A stretch of 64,000 nt of DNA, from assembly GCF_002847015.1 (NCBI RefSeq), contig NZ_CP025085.1, forward strand, positions 124,001 through 188,000. The letters are read 5' to 3'. The position numbers were made by a program, and so were the translations under genes. Positions 52,129 through 64,000 of this stretch are shown piece by piece. The DNA is from Prodigiosinella confusarubida. Its GTDB lineage: Bacteria; Pseudomonadota; Gammaproteobacteria; Enterobacterales; Enterobacteriaceae. The stretch's first letter is position 1. Each line of letters starts with the position of its first letter. Under the pieces are notes generated by a model. The model saw nothing but the letters and a program-made list of their open reading frames with translations. It was not told the DNA's origin and made no database searches.

Positions 52129-52711
52129 GGGTTCCTCTTACTTTACGCAATGCAGAAAAATGATTAAATAATTCAATAGTTTCTACCAATGGCAATCCTA
52201 CCACGGCGTGGTAGCTCCCGACGATCGATCTGACAAAGCACCCACCTTTCCCCTGGATGCCATAAGCGCCCGCTTTATCCATAGGTTCACCACTGGCAAC
52301 ATAGTGTGCAATATCTTGATCGGATAGCTCACGGAACACAACATCGATGATAACGCACTGGCTTACGATTGCTTGCCGGTCGGCCAGCGCCAGCGCTGTC
52401 ATCACCTGATGGTGCCGACCAGAGAGTGCCGCCAGCATGTCTGACGCCTGCGCTTCATCACGCGGTTTTTCCAGTATCTGACCATCCAGCACCACAATGG
52501 TATCGGCACCCAGCACCGGCAAATCCAGCGGTGCTACAGCAACGCCTGCAATGGCTTTTTCCTGCGCCAGGCGGTTAACATAACTTTCTGCTGTTTCGTT
52601 GGGCTGCCGCTGCTCAACAACATCAATGGAGAGTGTTGCAAATGGGATATCCAACATCCCAAGCAGTTCTCGGCGGCGGGGTGACGATGAAGCCAAATAC
52701 AGTTCGACCAT
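52118..52711 (-). CDS. yhdE: Maf-family nucleoside triphosphate pyrophosphatase YhdE (dTTP/UTP)
   Basis: The 197-residue Maf protein hydrolyses dTTP, UTP and modified nucleotides. The substrate-binding SSPRRRELL near the N-terminus and the [18 protein letters not shown] and [13 protein letters not shown] motifs are intact; they are those of the YhdE rather than the YceF branch. It lies between mreD (9 bp) and rng (11-bp overlap). Confidence 0.95.
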   Translation of the reverse strand: MVELYLASSSPRRRELLGMLDIPFATLSIDVVEQRQPNETAESYVNRLAQEKAIAGVAVAPLDLPVLGADTIVVLDGQILEKPRDEAQASDMLAALSGRHHQVMTALALADRQAIVSQCVIIDVVFRELSDQDIAHYVASGEPMDKAGAYGIQGKGGCFVRSIVGSYHAVVGLPLVETIELFNHFSALRKVRGTHDR

Positions 52712-52720
52712 TAAGTTGCC

Positions 52721-53209
52721 TCACTGCACCGCAAAGTGACGGCGGATTTTCCGCATCAGCAAGAACAACCACGGCCAGAGCACACCGTCCACCACACTAT
52801 TCCAGAAAATTTCTGGACGAAAAGAGACATTGATCACCAGAAATTCGGCCCAGAACACCAGCAGATCTAGCACAAATGACAACAGCATGACGATTAACGC
52901 CTGCTGCCACAGAGCCATATTGCGAAACAGTTGGAATTTAAACGCCACCAGATAAGCGATAATGCTCATCCCCAACGCCCGAACACCCAGCGTGGACCCT
53001 AAAATCAGATCCATAATTATCCCTAAAACAAATCCCGTCCCCACATTTACCCGGTGCGGCAACGCCATGACCCAGTAAATAAGGATCAACATCAACCAGG
53101 AAGGGCGATAAATATAGATTTCATTCGGCCAAGGCATAATCTGCAACACCATCGCTACTAGAAACGAGGTCCAGATAATCCAGTATCCATGCCGGCGATA
53201 GAGATTCAT
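52721..53209 (-). CDS. mreD: Rod shape-determining protein MreD
   Basis: The 162-residue integral membrane protein has five or six TM helices and is a component of the elongasome with MreB, MreC, RodA and PBP2. The conserved N-terminal [20 protein letters not shown] is present. Its start overlaps the mreC stop by four bases. Confidence 0.95.
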   Translation of the reverse strand: MNLYRRHGYWIIWTSFLVAMVLQIMPWPNEIYIYRPSWLMLILIYWVMALPHRVNVGTGFVLGIIMDLILGSTLGVRALGMSIIAYLVAFKFQLFRNMALWQQALIVMLLSFVLDLLVFWAEFLVINVSFRPEIFWNSVVDGVLWPWLFLLMRKIRRHFAVQ

Positions 53210-54192
53210 GGATGTTCTCCTGATGAATTCCCTTTCGCTGGGGTATTGTTAGTGGGTGGCGCAGGTGGCCCCATTTCACTGGGTGGGGACAAAACATGTG
53301 GCATCATCTGCATTAGACGCTCGTTCGCGATACGGTGCACTTCCTGTGGAGTCATCACGGTCTTGGTACTATTCCTGCCGCCCCACAACAACAACAGATA
53401 GCGTAAACGCTGTAATTCTGCAGTAGGGTGCGCCTGAATAATGGTATAAGCACGCTGCGTATCCACCTTGACCGAAGAGACCACCGCAACTGGGTAACCT
53501 TCGGGGAAACGCCCCCCCAACCCAGACGTTACCAGCACATCACCAACACGAATATCAGTATTATTGGGCAGATGTTCCAGTTGTAAATCATCGGTGCAGC
53601 CATTACCCGCCGCAATCACACGGATGTCATTACGCAACACCTGAATCGGCAAAGCATGGGAAGCATCACAGATTAACAGCACACGACTGGTTAACTGACC
53701 AACCGCAACGACCTGTCCCACTACACCTTTATCACTGATTACCGGTTGACCTTCATAAACCCCATTAACCGCGCCTTTATCGATAACCACCTGATCGCTG
53801 TATGGGTCTGTACCGGAAGAAATAACCTGCGTCACCATTTTCTGCTCATCCTGACGCAACGGCGACCCCAGCAGTTCACGCAGACGGGCGTTCTCCTGCT
53901 TGAGTTGACCCAATAAAAGCAGATCGCTGTTTTTCAGCAATAATTCCTGACGTAACGCAGTGTTTTCCAGTTGATACTGTTTCCGGGTAGTTAAGGTTGC
54001 AGACACGTTATCCAGCACTTCGCGTGGCCCATTCGCCAGAAAATAGAAAGGACTAACGGCCGTATCCATGTACGTTCTGATTTTTACAAACATCCCCAAC
54101 TGACTGTCAGCAATAATGATCGCAATGGCAGTAACGACAGCAAGAAAAAGTCGCAGTTGCAGGGAAGGGCCCCGGCTAAAAATCGGCTTCAT
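53206..54192 (-). CDS. mreC: Cell shape-determining protein MreC
   Basis: The 328-residue bitopic protein has one TM helix (about 10-30), a coiled coil (about 68-110) and periplasmic beta-barrel domains. It activates PBP2 in the elongasome. The C-terminal tail is proline-rich and low-complexity. It is separated from mreB by 96 bp and coupled to mreD by a four-base overlap. Confidence 0.95.
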   Translation of the reverse strand: MKPIFSRGPSLQLRLFLAVVTAIAIIIADSQLGMFVKIRTYMDTAVSPFYFLANGPREVLDNVSATLTTRKQYQLENTALRQELLLKNSDLLLLGQLKQENARLRELLGSPLRQDEQKMVTQVISSGTDPYSDQVVIDKGAVNGVYEGQPVISDKGVVGQVVAVGQLTSRVLLICDASHALPIQVLRNDIRVIAAGNGCTDDLQLEHLPNNTDIRVGDVLVTSGLGGRFPEGYPVAVVSSVKVDTQRAYTIIQAHPTAELQRLRYLLLLWGGRNSTKTVMTPQEVHRIANERLMQMMPHVLSPPSEMGPPAPPTNNTPAKGNSSGEHP

Positions 54193-54288
54193 AAAATTGC
54201 ATATTCCTCGACAATAAAAAGGGGGCTACCACGTGGGATGAAAAAAAGACTTCATCCATACGGTCCCCCCCTCTTTTTTCTGGCCGGA

Positions 54289-55648
<1,360 letters not shown>

Positions 55649-57598
55649 TTAAACATAAGCACGAGATGAATATTTTTTCAGCGCGTTACCGACCGGCTCA
55701 GATGAAGCAAAAAAATCTCCCTGCCCACCACAAACACCTTTATCCAGCAACGTTTGCCACTCCGATTTGGTTCGAACGCCAACGGCAAAAACTTTGACGT
55801 GAGTACCTTTACAAGCCTCGGTCAAGCTCTGAACAAACAGCTGGTTCTCCAGTCTTTTTTCCAGACTGCGCACCAATCCCGGGTGCAATTTGATAATTTC
55901 AATCTGTAGCGATTTAATGTATGTCGTGCTAACCAGCGTCAAACCGGCCTGCGTTACCGCCAACCGACACCCCAATCCGGAAATCAGACTGAGTATCGGA
56001 CGTAAACGGCCGATATATTGACACACATCTGCCTCTGCAAGTTCAAAGAAAATACGTTGGCGTTGCTTTTTCGGACATTGTAGCAACGTTTCCCGCAGCC
56101 AATGTAAAAATGGACGCTGTAAAAGTGAGTCCACTGTGATGGGAAGTGCCAGCACAGCCTCCGGCCAGCTTACGGTCAGTGCAATGCTGCGGGTTATCAG
56201 TTGACGATCATAACTGGCGGTTAAGCCCAGTTGTCGTACCAACGGCATGTATTCCGCCGCCAACAGCTCTTGCGAACCATCATAAATACGGCTGATTAAT
56301 TCTCGATGATGCACTTCGCCTTCCCGCGTGATAGCCGGTTTTTGATATAATCGCGGCCCGCCACGCGACAGTGTGTGCTCCAGTAGCGTGCGCCACTTGA
56401 CGCTCCCACGGCCTTTATCCGGAACCTGGCGGTCATACACACACCAGCCATTCCCTCCTTGTAATACCGCATTACGGGTAGCATCTTCTGCACTCTCCAT
56501 GACCTGTTCGGCACTCTGGCCGCTATGATAGGCACAGATGCCGATATGCAGAATGTCTTCTCTCTCAATCAACGGCGTCACCGGCAGGATATCAATCGCT
56601 TTCACCAGTTGAGCAGCAATCGTATCCGCTTCTTTTAACGTCCGATGTGGTAGCAGTACGGCAAAATCGCTGTGATAATAGCGCGCTAGTAAGGCCGAAG
56701 GATAACGTAGTACAAATGTTGAAAGCAGGTTAATCAATGTATAGCGATATTCTTCAATGACACCACCGTAACCATGCGTCTCCTCCAGAGTTTCGAAATC
56801 TGGCAGACGAATCATCATCACCACGCCATGTGTGCCCACATCTTCTGCATCTTCCAGTTGAGTAGTGAGCTGACTGTCAAAAAAGAGCCGATTATTGAGC
56901 CCGGTTTCCGCATCCTGCGCCGCGAAAGCGCGAATCAATGTATCCACCCGTCCACGCTCCTCCCGCGCTTCCACCAAATCCGCCAGGAGTTGATCCAACG
57001 CCCCGCTAGCATTTACTGGCCATTCATGCACAGAACCATGCATGACGGTTTCACGCTCACCATACAGGATAAGTTTGGCCCGTGTTTCCAACTGTTCCTG
57101 ACCTGCCGTTTGCCTGCGAAGCCAGCGAATAGAGAAAAATACCGCCGTCGCCATGATGGCGATAGCCAATAGAACAGAAAGCATCGACATCAAATAACGA
57201 GGTATACCAATCAGTGGATCGATATACGTGACGCTCACCGACATATCAATATGATGCAACAACGGCAGTTGAACATAGCGATAAATAAATGCCGGTCCGC
57301 CACTATCATTAACCTGTGTTTCCGGCAATCGCTGAAAATAAATACGCTTATGCCCGTCACGTATTTCCAGCTCAACAACCCCAGCAGTTTTCATTACCGC
57401 CGGGAGCCAAAGCTGGATGTTATCAGGAGAGTGCACGAGTAAAGCCTGGTCAATACTGGCCGCGAGAGTACGTAATTGGTACTCCATTCGCTGGTGGCTG
57501 TAATTGATAAAACTAAAAACACCACTCGACAACATTAAGAAAATAGCCAATGTTGTTAGCAATGTTATCAGCATGGAAATTTTTGCAGTAAATCCCAT
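55649..57598 (-). CDS. csrD: CsrD, regulator of CsrB/C small RNA decay
   Basis: The 649-residue inner-membrane protein has two TM helices (about 8-30 and 135-155), a HAMP-like linker, a degenerate GGDEF domain (HSDF in place of GGDEF, in ARYYHSDFAVLLPH) and a degenerate EAL domain (ELI in place of EAL, HRELISRIYD). These losses match E. coli CsrD, which does not make or cleave c-di-GMP but targets CsrB/CsrC for RNase E. In soft-rot bacteria the Csr/Rsm system controls secreted enzymes (family knowledge). It lies upstream of mreB as in E. coli. Confidence 0.94.
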   Translation of the reverse strand: MGFTAKISMLITLLTTLAIFLMLSSGVFSFINYSHQRMEYQLRTLAASIDQALLVHSPDNIQLWLPAVMKTAGVVELEIRDGHKRIYFQRLPETQVNDSGGPAFIYRYVQLPLLHHIDMSVSVTYIDPLIGIPRYLMSMLSVLLAIAIMATAVFFSIRWLRRQTAGQEQLETRAKLILYGERETVMHGSVHEWPVNASGALDQLLADLVEAREERGRVDTLIRAFAAQDAETGLNNRLFFDSQLTTQLEDAEDVGTHGVVMMIRLPDFETLEETHGYGGVIEEYRYTLINLLSTFVLRYPSALLARYYHSDFAVLLPHRTLKEADTIAAQLVKAIDILPVTPLIEREDILHIGICAYHSGQSAEQVMESAEDATRNAVLQGGNGWCVYDRQVPDKGRGSVKWRTLLEHTLSRGGPRLYQKPAITREGEVHHRELISRIYDGSQELLAAEYMPLVRQLGLTASYDRQLITRSIALTVSWPEAVLALPITVDSLLQRPFLHWLRETLLQCPKKQRQRIFFELAEADVCQYIGRLRPILSLISGLGCRLAVTQAGLTLVSTTYIKSLQIEIIKLHPGLVRSLEKRLENQLFVQSLTEACKGTHVKVFAVGVRTKSEWQTLLDKGVCGGQGDFFASSEPVGNALKKYSSRAYV

Positions 57599-57756
57599 CC
57601 CTGCGTTTTAACCCCCGCTTTTCGAATATTTCAATAATGCTTAATTGTGTACTCTATCTGTATTCTTTGCGGCTTATCAGTTCTCATATTACCTGTTACA
57701 AATATAGTCATTAAATTATTTCGCTCTAATTTTTGTCTCTCTGAAGGAGGATTTTC

Positions 57757-58740
57757 ATGCAGGCCTTGGTTCTCGAACAACAAAATGGGCGTCTCCTGTC
57801 CAATATTCAGGATGTCAGCCAGGAACAACTTCCTGACGGTAACGTAACGGTAGATGTGGAATGGTCTGGGATTAACTATAAGGACGCGCTGGCCATTACC
57901 GGCAAAGGGAAAATCATTCGCCAATTTCCAATGGTACCCGGCATCGATTTCGCCGGGACAGTGCGCCAGAGCGAAACGCCGGATATTATAGTAGGCCAGT
58001 CCGTCATTCTGACGGGCTGGGGGGTGGGTGAAAACCATTGGGGCGGTCTGGCAGAACAAGCCCGGGTGAAAGGAGAGTGGTTGGTCACGCTGCCAGAAGG
58101 ATTAACATCCCGTCAGGCAATGATTATCGGTACCGCTGGCTTGACGGCAATGTTGTGCGTCATGGCATTGGAAGATGGCGGTATTACGCCAGAATGTGGA
58201 GAGGTCGTGGTAACCGGCGCCAGCGGTGGTGTAGGCAGTACGGCGGTGGCGTTACTGGCCGCTCTGGGTTACCGGGTTACAGCGATCAGCGGCCGCGCCG
58301 GTAATACCGACTATCTGCACCGATTAGGCGCGAAACAGGTGCTGGTTCGCAACGAATTTACTGGTGATACCCGCCCGCTGGAAAAACAGCGCTGGGCGGG
58401 GGCGATTGATACGGTTGGGAATAAAGTTCTGGCCACTCTTCTGGCACAAATGGATTATAACGCTACCATTGCCGCCTGCGGTCTGGCTGGCGGTATAGCC
58501 TTACCCACCACGGTGATGCCTTTTATTTTGCGTAACGTCCGTCTACAAGGCGTGGATTCTGTCATGGCTCCTCTACCTCGTCGTCAGCAAGCCTGGCAAC
58601 GATTGGCCACGCTGTTACCAGCCTCATTCTATGAACAGGTTACGCAGGAAATCACATTAGAACAGGTATCAGAAACCGCATCCGCCTTGTTGGAGAACCG
58701 GGTTACAGGCCGAACGGTGGTCCGGATAGGGAAACCGTGA
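57757..58740 (+). CDS. acuI: Acryloyl-CoA reductase AcuI (YhdH), MDR family
   Basis: The 327-residue zinc-free medium-chain dehydrogenase/reductase uses NADPH to reduce toxic acryloyl-CoA to propionyl-CoA. The substrate-side N-terminal motif is WSGINYKDALAITGKG and the Rossmann motif is VTGASGGVGSTAVALLAALG. A strong GGAGGA site precedes the ATG. It is divergent from csrD, as in E. coli. Confidence 0.93.
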   Translation: MQALVLEQQNGRLLSNIQDVSQEQLPDGNVTVDVEWSGINYKDALAITGKGKIIRQFPMVPGIDFAGTVRQSETPDIIVGQSVILTGWGVGENHWGGLAEQARVKGEWLVTLPEGLTSRQAMIIGTAGLTAMLCVMALEDGGITPECGEVVVTGASGGVGSTAVALLAALGYRVTAISGRAGNTDYLHRLGAKQVLVRNEFTGDTRPLEKQRWAGAIDTVGNKVLATLLAQMDYNATIAACGLAGGIALPTTVMPFILRNVRLQGVDSVMAPLPRRQQAWQRLATLLPASFYEQVTQEITLEQVSETASALLENRVTGRTVVRIGKP

Positions 58741-58959
58741 TCACTCATGATGACCGTTGACTGCTTTTAGCTAGATCTTTGCTAATATCAGGCTGGTTAT
58801 TCCGGCCTGATATGTTATTCACAATAGGTAATAACAACGCCAAACCCAGCGCAATATCCAGTAAAAAAGATGATTTTCCCTGCCGCACTTTTTCCCGCAT
58901 ACTCGAAGGGATAATAAGCTGAATTACCCTGCATTAAATGAAAAAATCGGGAGTTCGCC

Positions 58960-59961
58960 ATGCATAAACATCGCAAATTAACAGAAGCCGACGTTACCCC
59001 AGAGTCACTTTTTCTTCAGCGTCGTACCGTACTGAAAGCCCTTGGTATTACTGCCGCGACACTGAGTCTTCCACTCAGTGCCAAAGCCGATCTGTTGTCC
59101 TGGTTTAAAGGTAAAGATCAACCACCAGCACCGCCCAGGAAACCATTGTCATTCAGCCAACCAGCAAAATGGCATCCTCAATTGACACTTACGCCAGAAG
59201 ATAAGGTCACCGGCTATAATAACTTTTATGAATTTGGCATGGATAAAGCAGACCCGGCCGCCAAGGCTGGCGGATTAAAAACCGAAGGCTGGAAAGTACA
59301 GATTGATGGTGAAGTCGCAAAACCGGTAACACTAGATGTTGACGACATCCTTCGGCGTTTTGCTTTGGAAGAGCGGATTTACCGCTTCCGCTGCGTTGAA
59401 GCCTGGTCGATGGTCATCCCCTGGGTCGGTTTTGAACTGTCAAAGTTGATCAAGCTTGCAGAACCGACCAGCAGCGCCCGCTATGTCGCCTTCCAGACAC
59501 TATATGATCCCGATCAAATGCCCGGACAGAAAGATCGTTTCGTCGGTGGTGGACTGGATTATCCGTATGTGGAAGGGTTACGGCTGGATGAAGCTATGCA
59601 TCCACTGACGCTACTGTCCGTCGGTGTTTATGGCAAAACACTCCCGCCACAAAACGGAGCACCAATACGATTAGTTACCCCATGGAAATACGGCTTTAAA
59701 AACATTAAATCCATTGTGCATATCCGGTTAACGAAGGAACAGCCACCCAATACCTGGAATATGGCTGCACCGAACGAATATGGTTTTTACGCCAATGTGA
59801 ACCCGAATGTCGACCATCCACGCTGGTCACAGGCAACCGAGCGGGTTATTGGATCAGGCGGACTACTGGATGTACAGCGGCAACCTACACTGTTATTTAA
59901 CGGCTACGCTGACCAGGTGGCATCTTTATATCAGGGACTAGATCTTCGGAGAAACTTTTAA
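58960..59961 (+). CDS. msrP: Periplasmic methionine sulfoxide reductase catalytic subunit MsrP (YedY)
   Basis: The 333-residue molybdenum enzyme carries a Tat signal ([10 protein letters not shown], about residues 20-29, then a hydrophobic stretch ending SAKA). Mo-ligand Cys145 is in [11 protein letters not shown]. It repairs oxidised methionine in periplasmic proteins using electrons from MsrQ. msrQ follows with no gap. In E. coli msrPQ sit elsewhere on the chromosome; here they lie between acuI and aroQ. The 219 bp upstream show no recognised element. Confidence 0.95.
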   Translation: MHKHRKLTEADVTPESLFLQRRTVLKALGITAATLSLPLSAKADLLSWFKGKDQPPAPPRKPLSFSQPAKWHPQLTLTPEDKVTGYNNFYEFGMDKADPAAKAGGLKTEGWKVQIDGEVAKPVTLDVDDILRRFALEERIYRFRCVEAWSMVIPWVGFELSKLIKLAEPTSSARYVAFQTLYDPDQMPGQKDRFVGGGLDYPYVEGLRLDEAMHPLTLLSVGVYGKTLPPQNGAPIRLVTPWKYGFKNIKSIVHIRLTKEQPPNTWNMAAPNEYGFYANVNPNVDHPRWSQATERVIGSGGLLDVQRQPTLLFNGYADQVASLYQGLDLRRNF

Positions 59962-60561
59962 ATGCGCTTAACCGCAAAGCAGATCCGCTTATTAAAAGTT
60001 GCACTTCATCTGGCAGCGTTCTTGCCGCTCATATGGCTGATTATCGCTGTCAATCAAGGTGCGTTCAGCGCTGATCCGGCAAAAGATATCCAGCATTTTA
60101 CGGGCAGGATGGCGCTGAAACTATTGCTGGCTACGTTGGTGGTGACCCCACTGGCCCGTTACGCCAAACAACCGTTACTGATACGCTGCCGTCGCTTACT
60201 AGGATTATGGTGTTTTGCCTGGGCAACATTCCATTTACTCAGTTACGCTTTATTCGAATTGGGAATAACTCATCTGAATTTACTGGGAAATGAGATTATT
60301 TCGCGACCTTATCTTACCTTGGGCATGGTGAGTTGGCTGGTGCTGTTTGCACTAACGTTGACCTCCACTCAATCATCACAGAGAAAACTGGGTTCGCGCT
60401 GGCAAAAATTACACAACTTCATTTATTTGGTCGCCATCCTGGCGCCAATTCACTATCTTTGGTCAGTAAAATCTCTGTCACCGCAGCCAATAATTTATGC
60501 CTTCATTGCGGTCATTTTATTGCTTTTTCGCTACAAAAAGCTCCAGAAATGGGGGCGTTAA
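59962..60561 (+). CDS. msrQ: Heme-binding subunit MsrQ (YedZ)
   Basis: The 199-residue inner-membrane b-type cytochrome has six TM helices of the ferric-reductase-like fold. Conserved histidines (for example in [21 protein letters not shown] and QKLHNFIYL) bind heme. It passes electrons from the quinone pool or flavin to MsrP. The ATG directly follows the msrP stop. Confidence 0.94.
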   Translation: MRLTAKQIRLLKVALHLAAFLPLIWLIIAVNQGAFSADPAKDIQHFTGRMALKLLLATLVVTPLARYAKQPLLIRCRRLLGLWCFAWATFHLLSYALFELGITHLNLLGNEIISRPYLTLGMVSWLVLFALTLTSTQSSQRKLGSRWQKLHNFIYLVAILAPIHYLWSVKSLSPQPIIYAFIAVILLLFRYKKLQKWGR

Positions 60562-60801
60562 TCATGCATAATGCACCGATTTCCAAACTGATATCCCCGC
60601 TTCCTGCTGAGCCGTTGTGTGGTAACAGGTCTGATATCTCCGCAGATAAGACCAGTATTTAGCTGCCAATTGCTACGATATGGCTATAATGTCCACCTTT
60701 ACTTCGTTAAACCTAACCTTTTACTTCACCAAAAGGTGACAAACGGATAGCTTCGCGTTATTTTGTGCGACACTAAGCTAATCGCGGGAGATAGCAGCAC
60801 A

Positions 60802-61254
60802 ATGGCAGACAAGTTCCACATTTTGCTTTTGAACGGTCCAAACCTGAACCTGCTGGGCACCCGCGAGCCAGATAAGTACGGGCATACAACGTTAGCGGAA
60901 ATCGTTAACCAACTAGGAAAGGAAGCACTGGCACTGGACGCTCAGCTTTCTCATCTGCAATCCAATGCAGAACATGAGTTGATTGACCGTATTCATCAGG
61001 CCAGAGGGAAAACGGATTTCATTCTGATCAACCCGGCAGCCTTTACTCACACCAGTGTAGCGCTGCGGGATGCATTGTTAGCGGTAGCTATCCCGTTTAT
61101 TGAAATTCATCTGACCAACGTGCATGCATGTGAATCTTTCCGCCATCACTCCTACCTTTCTGATATTGCTGTAGGCGTGATATGTGGTCTTGGGGCAGAT
61201 GGTTATAGCTATGCTTTACAGACAGCGGTAAAACGCTTGTCAACTTCCAATTAA
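60802..61254 (+). CDS. aroQ: Type II 3-dehydroquinate dehydratase
   Basis: The 150-residue type II dehydroquinase converts 3-dehydroquinate to 3-dehydroshikimate in the shikimate pathway. Visible motifs are [18 protein letters not shown] (with catalytic Tyr and Arg), [17 protein letters not shown] and [17 protein letters not shown]. The ATG at 60802 follows CGGGAG. E. coli K-12 uses the unrelated type I AroD; aroQ upstream of accB is common in many other proteobacteria. Confidence 0.96.
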   Translation: MADKFHILLLNGPNLNLLGTREPDKYGHTTLAEIVNQLGKEALALDAQLSHLQSNAEHELIDRIHQARGKTDFILINPAAFTHTSVALRDALLAVAIPFIEIHLTNVHACESFRHHSYLSDIAVGVICGLGADGYSYALQTAVKRLSTSN

Positions 61255-61275
61255 CAAGAGTACGGAACCACATTC

Positions 61276-61734
61276 ATGGATATTCGTAAAATCAAAAAAC
61301 TGATCGAACTGGTTGAAGAATCTGGCATCTCCGAGCTGGAAATTTCCGAAGGTGAAGAGTCAGTGCGCATCAGCCGTATCCCAGCAACATCCAGCTTCCC
61401 GGTAATGCAACAGGCATATGCTCCCATGCTGCAACAGCAGCCAGCCGCCATTGCAGCACCTGCGCTCGAAGCGGCCGCCGCGGCTCCCGCTACGATTGCC
61501 GGACACATCGTACGCTCACCGATGGTAGGCACCTTCTACCGTACACCAAGCCCGGATGCCAAACCGTTTGTAGAAATTGGCCAGCAAGTGAATGTCGGTG
61601 ACACACTGTGCATCGTTGAAGCCATGAAAATGATGAATCCCATCGAAGCTGATAAAGCAGGTGTGGTGAAAGCCATCCTGATCGATAACGGCCAACCGGT
61701 TGAATTTGACGAGCCACTGGTTGTCATCGAATAA
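61276..61734 (+). CDS. accB: Biotin carboxyl carrier protein of acetyl-CoA carboxylase
   Basis: The 152-residue protein has an N-terminal helical segment, an Ala/Pro-rich linker (about 43-76) and a biotinyl domain with the biotinylated Lys118 in EAMKMMN. It carries CO2 from AccC to AccAD in the first step of fatty-acid synthesis. It starts 21 bp after aroQ and ends 11 bp before accC. Confidence 0.97.
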   Translation: MDIRKIKKLIELVEESGISELEISEGEESVRISRIPATSSFPVMQQAYAPMLQQQPAAIAAPALEAAAAAPATIAGHIVRSPMVGTFYRTPSPDAKPFVEIGQQVNVGDTLCIVEAMKMMNPIEADKAGVVKAILIDNGQPVEFDEPLVVIE

Positions 61735-61745
61735 CGAGGCTTACC

Positions 61746-63089
61746 ATGCTAGATAAAATCGTTATCGCTAACCGCGGAGAGATCGCGTTGCGCATCTTAC
61801 GCGCCTGTAAAGAGTTGGGCATCAAAACTGTTGCCGTTCACTCCACCGCGGATCGCGACTTGAAACATGTATTACTGGCGGACGAAAGCGTATGTATCGG
61901 CCCCGCCCCGTCCAATAAAAGTTACCTGAATATCCCGGCGATCATTTCTGCTGCCGAGATTACCGGCGCGGTGGCAATCCACCCCGGTTACGGATTTTTG
62001 TCGGAAAATGCCAATTTTGCCGAACAAGTTGAACGTTCTGGTTTTATTTTCATCGGCCCACGTGCTGATACCATCCGTCTGATGGGGGATAAGGTTTCAG
62101 CGATCAGTGCCATGAAGAAAGCAGGCGTACCTTGTGTGCCCGGTTCTGACGGCCCGCTGGGTGACGATATGGACAAAAACCGTGCGGTGGCAAAACGCAT
62201 TGGCTATCCAGTCATCATCAAAGCCTCTGGCGGCGGTGGCGGCCGTGGGATGCGCGTGGTTCGCAGCGATAAGGACCTGGCTCAGTCCATATCCATGACT
62301 CGTGCCGAAGCGAAAGCGGCGTTCAACAACGATATAGTTTATATGGAGAAATATCTGGAAAACCCACGACACGTGGAAATTCAGGTATTGGCTGATGGTC
62401 AGGGTAGCGCCATCTATCTGGCAGAGCGCGATTGCTCCATGCAGCGCCGTCACCAGAAAGTGGTGGAAGAAGCACCGGCGCCAGGCATCACCAATGACTT
62501 GCGCCGTTACATTGGCGAACGCTGCTCCAAAGCCTGTGTCGATATCAACTACCGTGGTGCAGGTACATTTGAGTTCCTGTATGAAAACGGTGAATTCTAC
62601 TTTATCGAAATGAACACCCGTATTCAGGTAGAACATCCGGTAACTGAAATGATTACCGGCGTAGACCTGATCAAAGAGCAGTTACGTATCGCCGCAGGTC
62701 AGCCCCTCTCTATCAAGCAAGAAGAAGTAACCGTGCGCGGTCATGCGATAGAATGCCGTATCAACGCCGAAGACCCGATAACGTTCCTGCCAAGTCCTGG
62801 GCAAATCACTCGTTTCCATGCTCCGGGTGGCTTTGGGGTACGTTGGGAATCGCACATTTATGCCGGTTATACCGTACCGCCGTATTACGATTCCATGATT
62901 GGCAAACTGATCACCTACGGTGAGAATCGCGATGTGGCGCTGGCTCGTATGCGTAACGCGCTGGCTGAATTGATCATCGATGGCATTAAAACCAACATCG
63001 ACCTACAGATGAAAATCATGAGTGACGAAAACTTCCAGCATGGTGGTACCAACATTCACTATCTGGAGAAAAAACTCGGCCTGCAATGA
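61746..63089 (+). CDS. accC: Biotin carboxylase subunit of acetyl-CoA carboxylase
   Basis: The 447-residue ATP-grasp enzyme carboxylates biotin on AccB. The N-terminal domain begins [17 protein letters not shown]. The glycine-rich ATP loop is [14 protein letters not shown], and active-site residues lie in [20 protein letters not shown]. It is translated from the accBC operon, as in E. coli. Confidence 0.98.
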   Translation: MLDKIVIANRGEIALRILRACKELGIKTVAVHSTADRDLKHVLLADESVCIGPAPSNKSYLNIPAIISAAEITGAVAIHPGYGFLSENANFAEQVERSGFIFIGPRADTIRLMGDKVSAISAMKKAGVPCVPGSDGPLGDDMDKNRAVAKRIGYPVIIKASGGGGGRGMRVVRSDKDLAQSISMTRAEAKAAFNNDIVYMEKYLENPRHVEIQVLADGQGSAIYLAERDCSMQRRHQKVVEEAPAPGITNDLRRYIGERCSKACVDINYRGAGTFEFLYENGEFYFIEMNTRIQVEHPVTEMITGVDLIKEQLRIAAGQPLSIKQEEVTVRGHAIECRINAEDPITFLPSPGQITRFHAPGGFGVRWESHIYAGYTVPPYYDSMIGKLITYGENRDVALARMRNALAELIIDGIKTNIDLQMKIMSDENFQHGGTNIHYLEKKLGLQ

Positions 63090-63187
63090 TTTTCTGTCTC
63101 GAGTCATCAAAACGGCCTTTAACATCGGGGTAATAATCGTCCATGCCGGCGAAAGCCAGGATCCCCAGACAATTAATACCTTAATTC

Positions 63188-63221
63188 AAAATGGGTTCTC
63201 GTATCTGCGAGAGCCCATTTT
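63188..63221 (+). terminator. Hairpin terminator after accC
   Basis: AAAATGGGTTCTCG-TATCTG-CGAGAGCCCATTTT is a 14-bp stem with one G-T wobble, 98 bp after the accC stop. The other parts of 63090-63384 show nothing further except the yhdT promoter region. Confidence 0.75.
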
Positions 63222-63384
63222 AATATCGATAACATCTTGTCGATCATCAAAAAACGATGAAATGAACACTCCCTGAAATCAGCCTTTTTATTTTTAGTGC
63301 TATTTCTTGCTAGGCAATTGGCCCACATACCGTAAAATCCTCTGTTTTGTGACATCTATACTGCCTACTGGCTTTGGGGAAAAA

Positions 63385-63627
63385 ATGGATAAACGTTTTC
63401 TTCAGGCACACCGGGAAGCCCGCTGGGCGCTGGGCCTAACGCTGGCGTATTTGCTCGCCTGGATTTTAACTGCCTACCTGCCTGATAACGCCCCTGGGAT
63501 CACCGGATTACCCCACTGGTTTGAGCTGGCTTGTCTGTGGTTACCTCTACTTTTTATCGTATTGTGCTGGTTAATGGTTCACTTTGTCTTTCGTGATATA
63601 GCATTGGAGGATCATGATGCAGAGTGA
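63385..63627 (+). CDS. yhdT: YhdT family small membrane protein
   Basis: The 80-residue protein has two TM helices (about 14-32 and 47-67), with the same length as E. coli YhdT. Its function is unknown. It overlaps panF by 11 bases and probably shares its transcript. Confidence 0.93.
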   Translation: MDKRFLQAHREARWALGLTLAYLLAWILTAYLPDNAPGITGLPHWFELACLWLPLLFIVLCWLMVHFVFRDIALEDHDAE

Positions 63628-64000
63628 AGTCATCCTGCCGCTGATCACTTATTTACTGTTGGTTTTTGGTTTGTCGGTTTACGCCTACCGCCGTCGCCAG
63701 CAAGGCAGTTTCCTGACCGAATATTTTCTCGGCAACCGATCCATGGGCGGTTTCGTGCTGGCCATGACACTGACGGCCACTTATGTCAGTGCCAGTTCTT
63801 TTATAGGTGGTCCCGGCGCTGCCTATAAATACGGGCTGGGTTGGGTGCTGCTGGCGATGATCCAATTGCCTGCGGTATGGCTGTCATTAGGCATTCTGGG
63901 AAAGAAATTCGCTATTCTGGCCCGGCGCTATAATGCGGTTACTCTCAACGACATGTTGTATGCCCGCTATCAGAGCCGATGGCTGGTGTGGATAGCCAGC
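63617..64000 (+). CDS. panF: Sodium/pantothenate symporter PanF, 5' part
   Basis: The first 128 codons of an SSS-family transporter are present; the rest lies beyond the right edge. MQSEVILPLITYLLLVFG, then YFLGNRSMGGFVLAMTLTAT and YVSASSFIGGPGAAYKYGLG, match E. coli PanF closely. It imports pantothenate with Na+ for coenzyme A synthesis. The ATG at 63617 has GGAGG six bases upstream inside yhdT. Confidence 0.95.
   Translation, partial: MQSEVILPLITYLLLVFGLSVYAYRRRQQGSFLTEYFLGNRSMGGFVLAMTLTATYVSASSFIGGPGAAYKYGLGWVLLAMIQLPAVWLSLGILGKKFAILARRYNAVTLNDMLYARYQSRWLVWIAS

Noticed and set aside
55649-57598. CsrD as an active diguanylate cyclase or phosphodiesterase
   Set aside because: Both signature motifs are replaced (HSDF for GGDEF and ELI for EAL), as in known catalytically inactive CsrD.
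62097-62636. 179-codon leftward frame opposite accC
   Set aside because: It is a shadow of the highly conserved accC gene with no recognisable features.

Overview
The window is a chromosomal segment of an enterobacterium. Nearly every protein reads as a close relative of an Escherichia coli K-12 protein, but the gene order differs. An ornithine-lipid synthase and an ascorbate (ula) cluster lie among the housekeeping blocks, and an ERIC/MITE-like repeat recurs in intergenic DNA. My best guess is a member of Pectobacteriaceae (Dickeya, Musicola or Pectobacterium type); this is inferred from gene content and order, not proven. I saw no rRNA, tRNA, CRISPR array, prophage or intact insertion sequence.

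Layout. Positions 1-5.5 kb hold the hofMNOP pilus-assembly/DNA-uptake genes (hofP cut by the left edge), divergent from mrcA (PBP1A), then nudE. Positions 5.9-12 kb hold igaA, yrfG, hslR, hslO and pckA. Positions 12.1-15.1 kb hold envZ-ompR and divergent greB. Between greB and tex, adjacent in E. coli, lie two envelope genes: an LTA-synthase-like sulfatase-fold transferase and a bifunctional OlsF-type ornithine-lipid acyltransferase with a candidate Pho box just upstream. Positions 19-24 kb hold tex, bioH, gntX and nfuA.

Positions 24-40.6 kb are the most rearranged part. malQ, malP, glpR and glpG run leftward. The usual glpEGR/glpD arrangement is broken twice. A DeoR-HTH/ribokinase/MFS-tail chimera, most likely a deletion remnant, sits between glpG and glpE. 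A full L-ascorbate PTS and degradation cluster (ulaR, ulaG, ulaABCDE) sits between glpE and glpD. The ula operon ends in an eroded fragment of ulaF, so the last pathway step must be supplied from elsewhere.

Positions 40.6-64 kb: aaeB-aaeA-aaeX/aaeR (aromatic-acid efflux), tldD, yhdP, rng, yhdE, mreDCB, csrD, acuI, msrPQ, aroQ, accBC, yhdT and the start of panF. Apart from msrPQ and aroQ this is the E. coli order. The glpD-aaeB junction joins two blocks that are separate in E. coli K-12.

Functional themes are cell-envelope growth and stress (PBP1A, MreBCD, IgaA, EnvZ/OmpR, YhdP, OlsF), redox repair (Hsp33, NfuA, MsrPQ), carbon use (malPQ, glp, ula, pckA) and fatty-acid precursor supply (accBC). 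Start codons were set by homology and ribosome-binding sites. GTG starts are proposed for mrcA, glpR, hofO, aaeA, yhdP and glpD.
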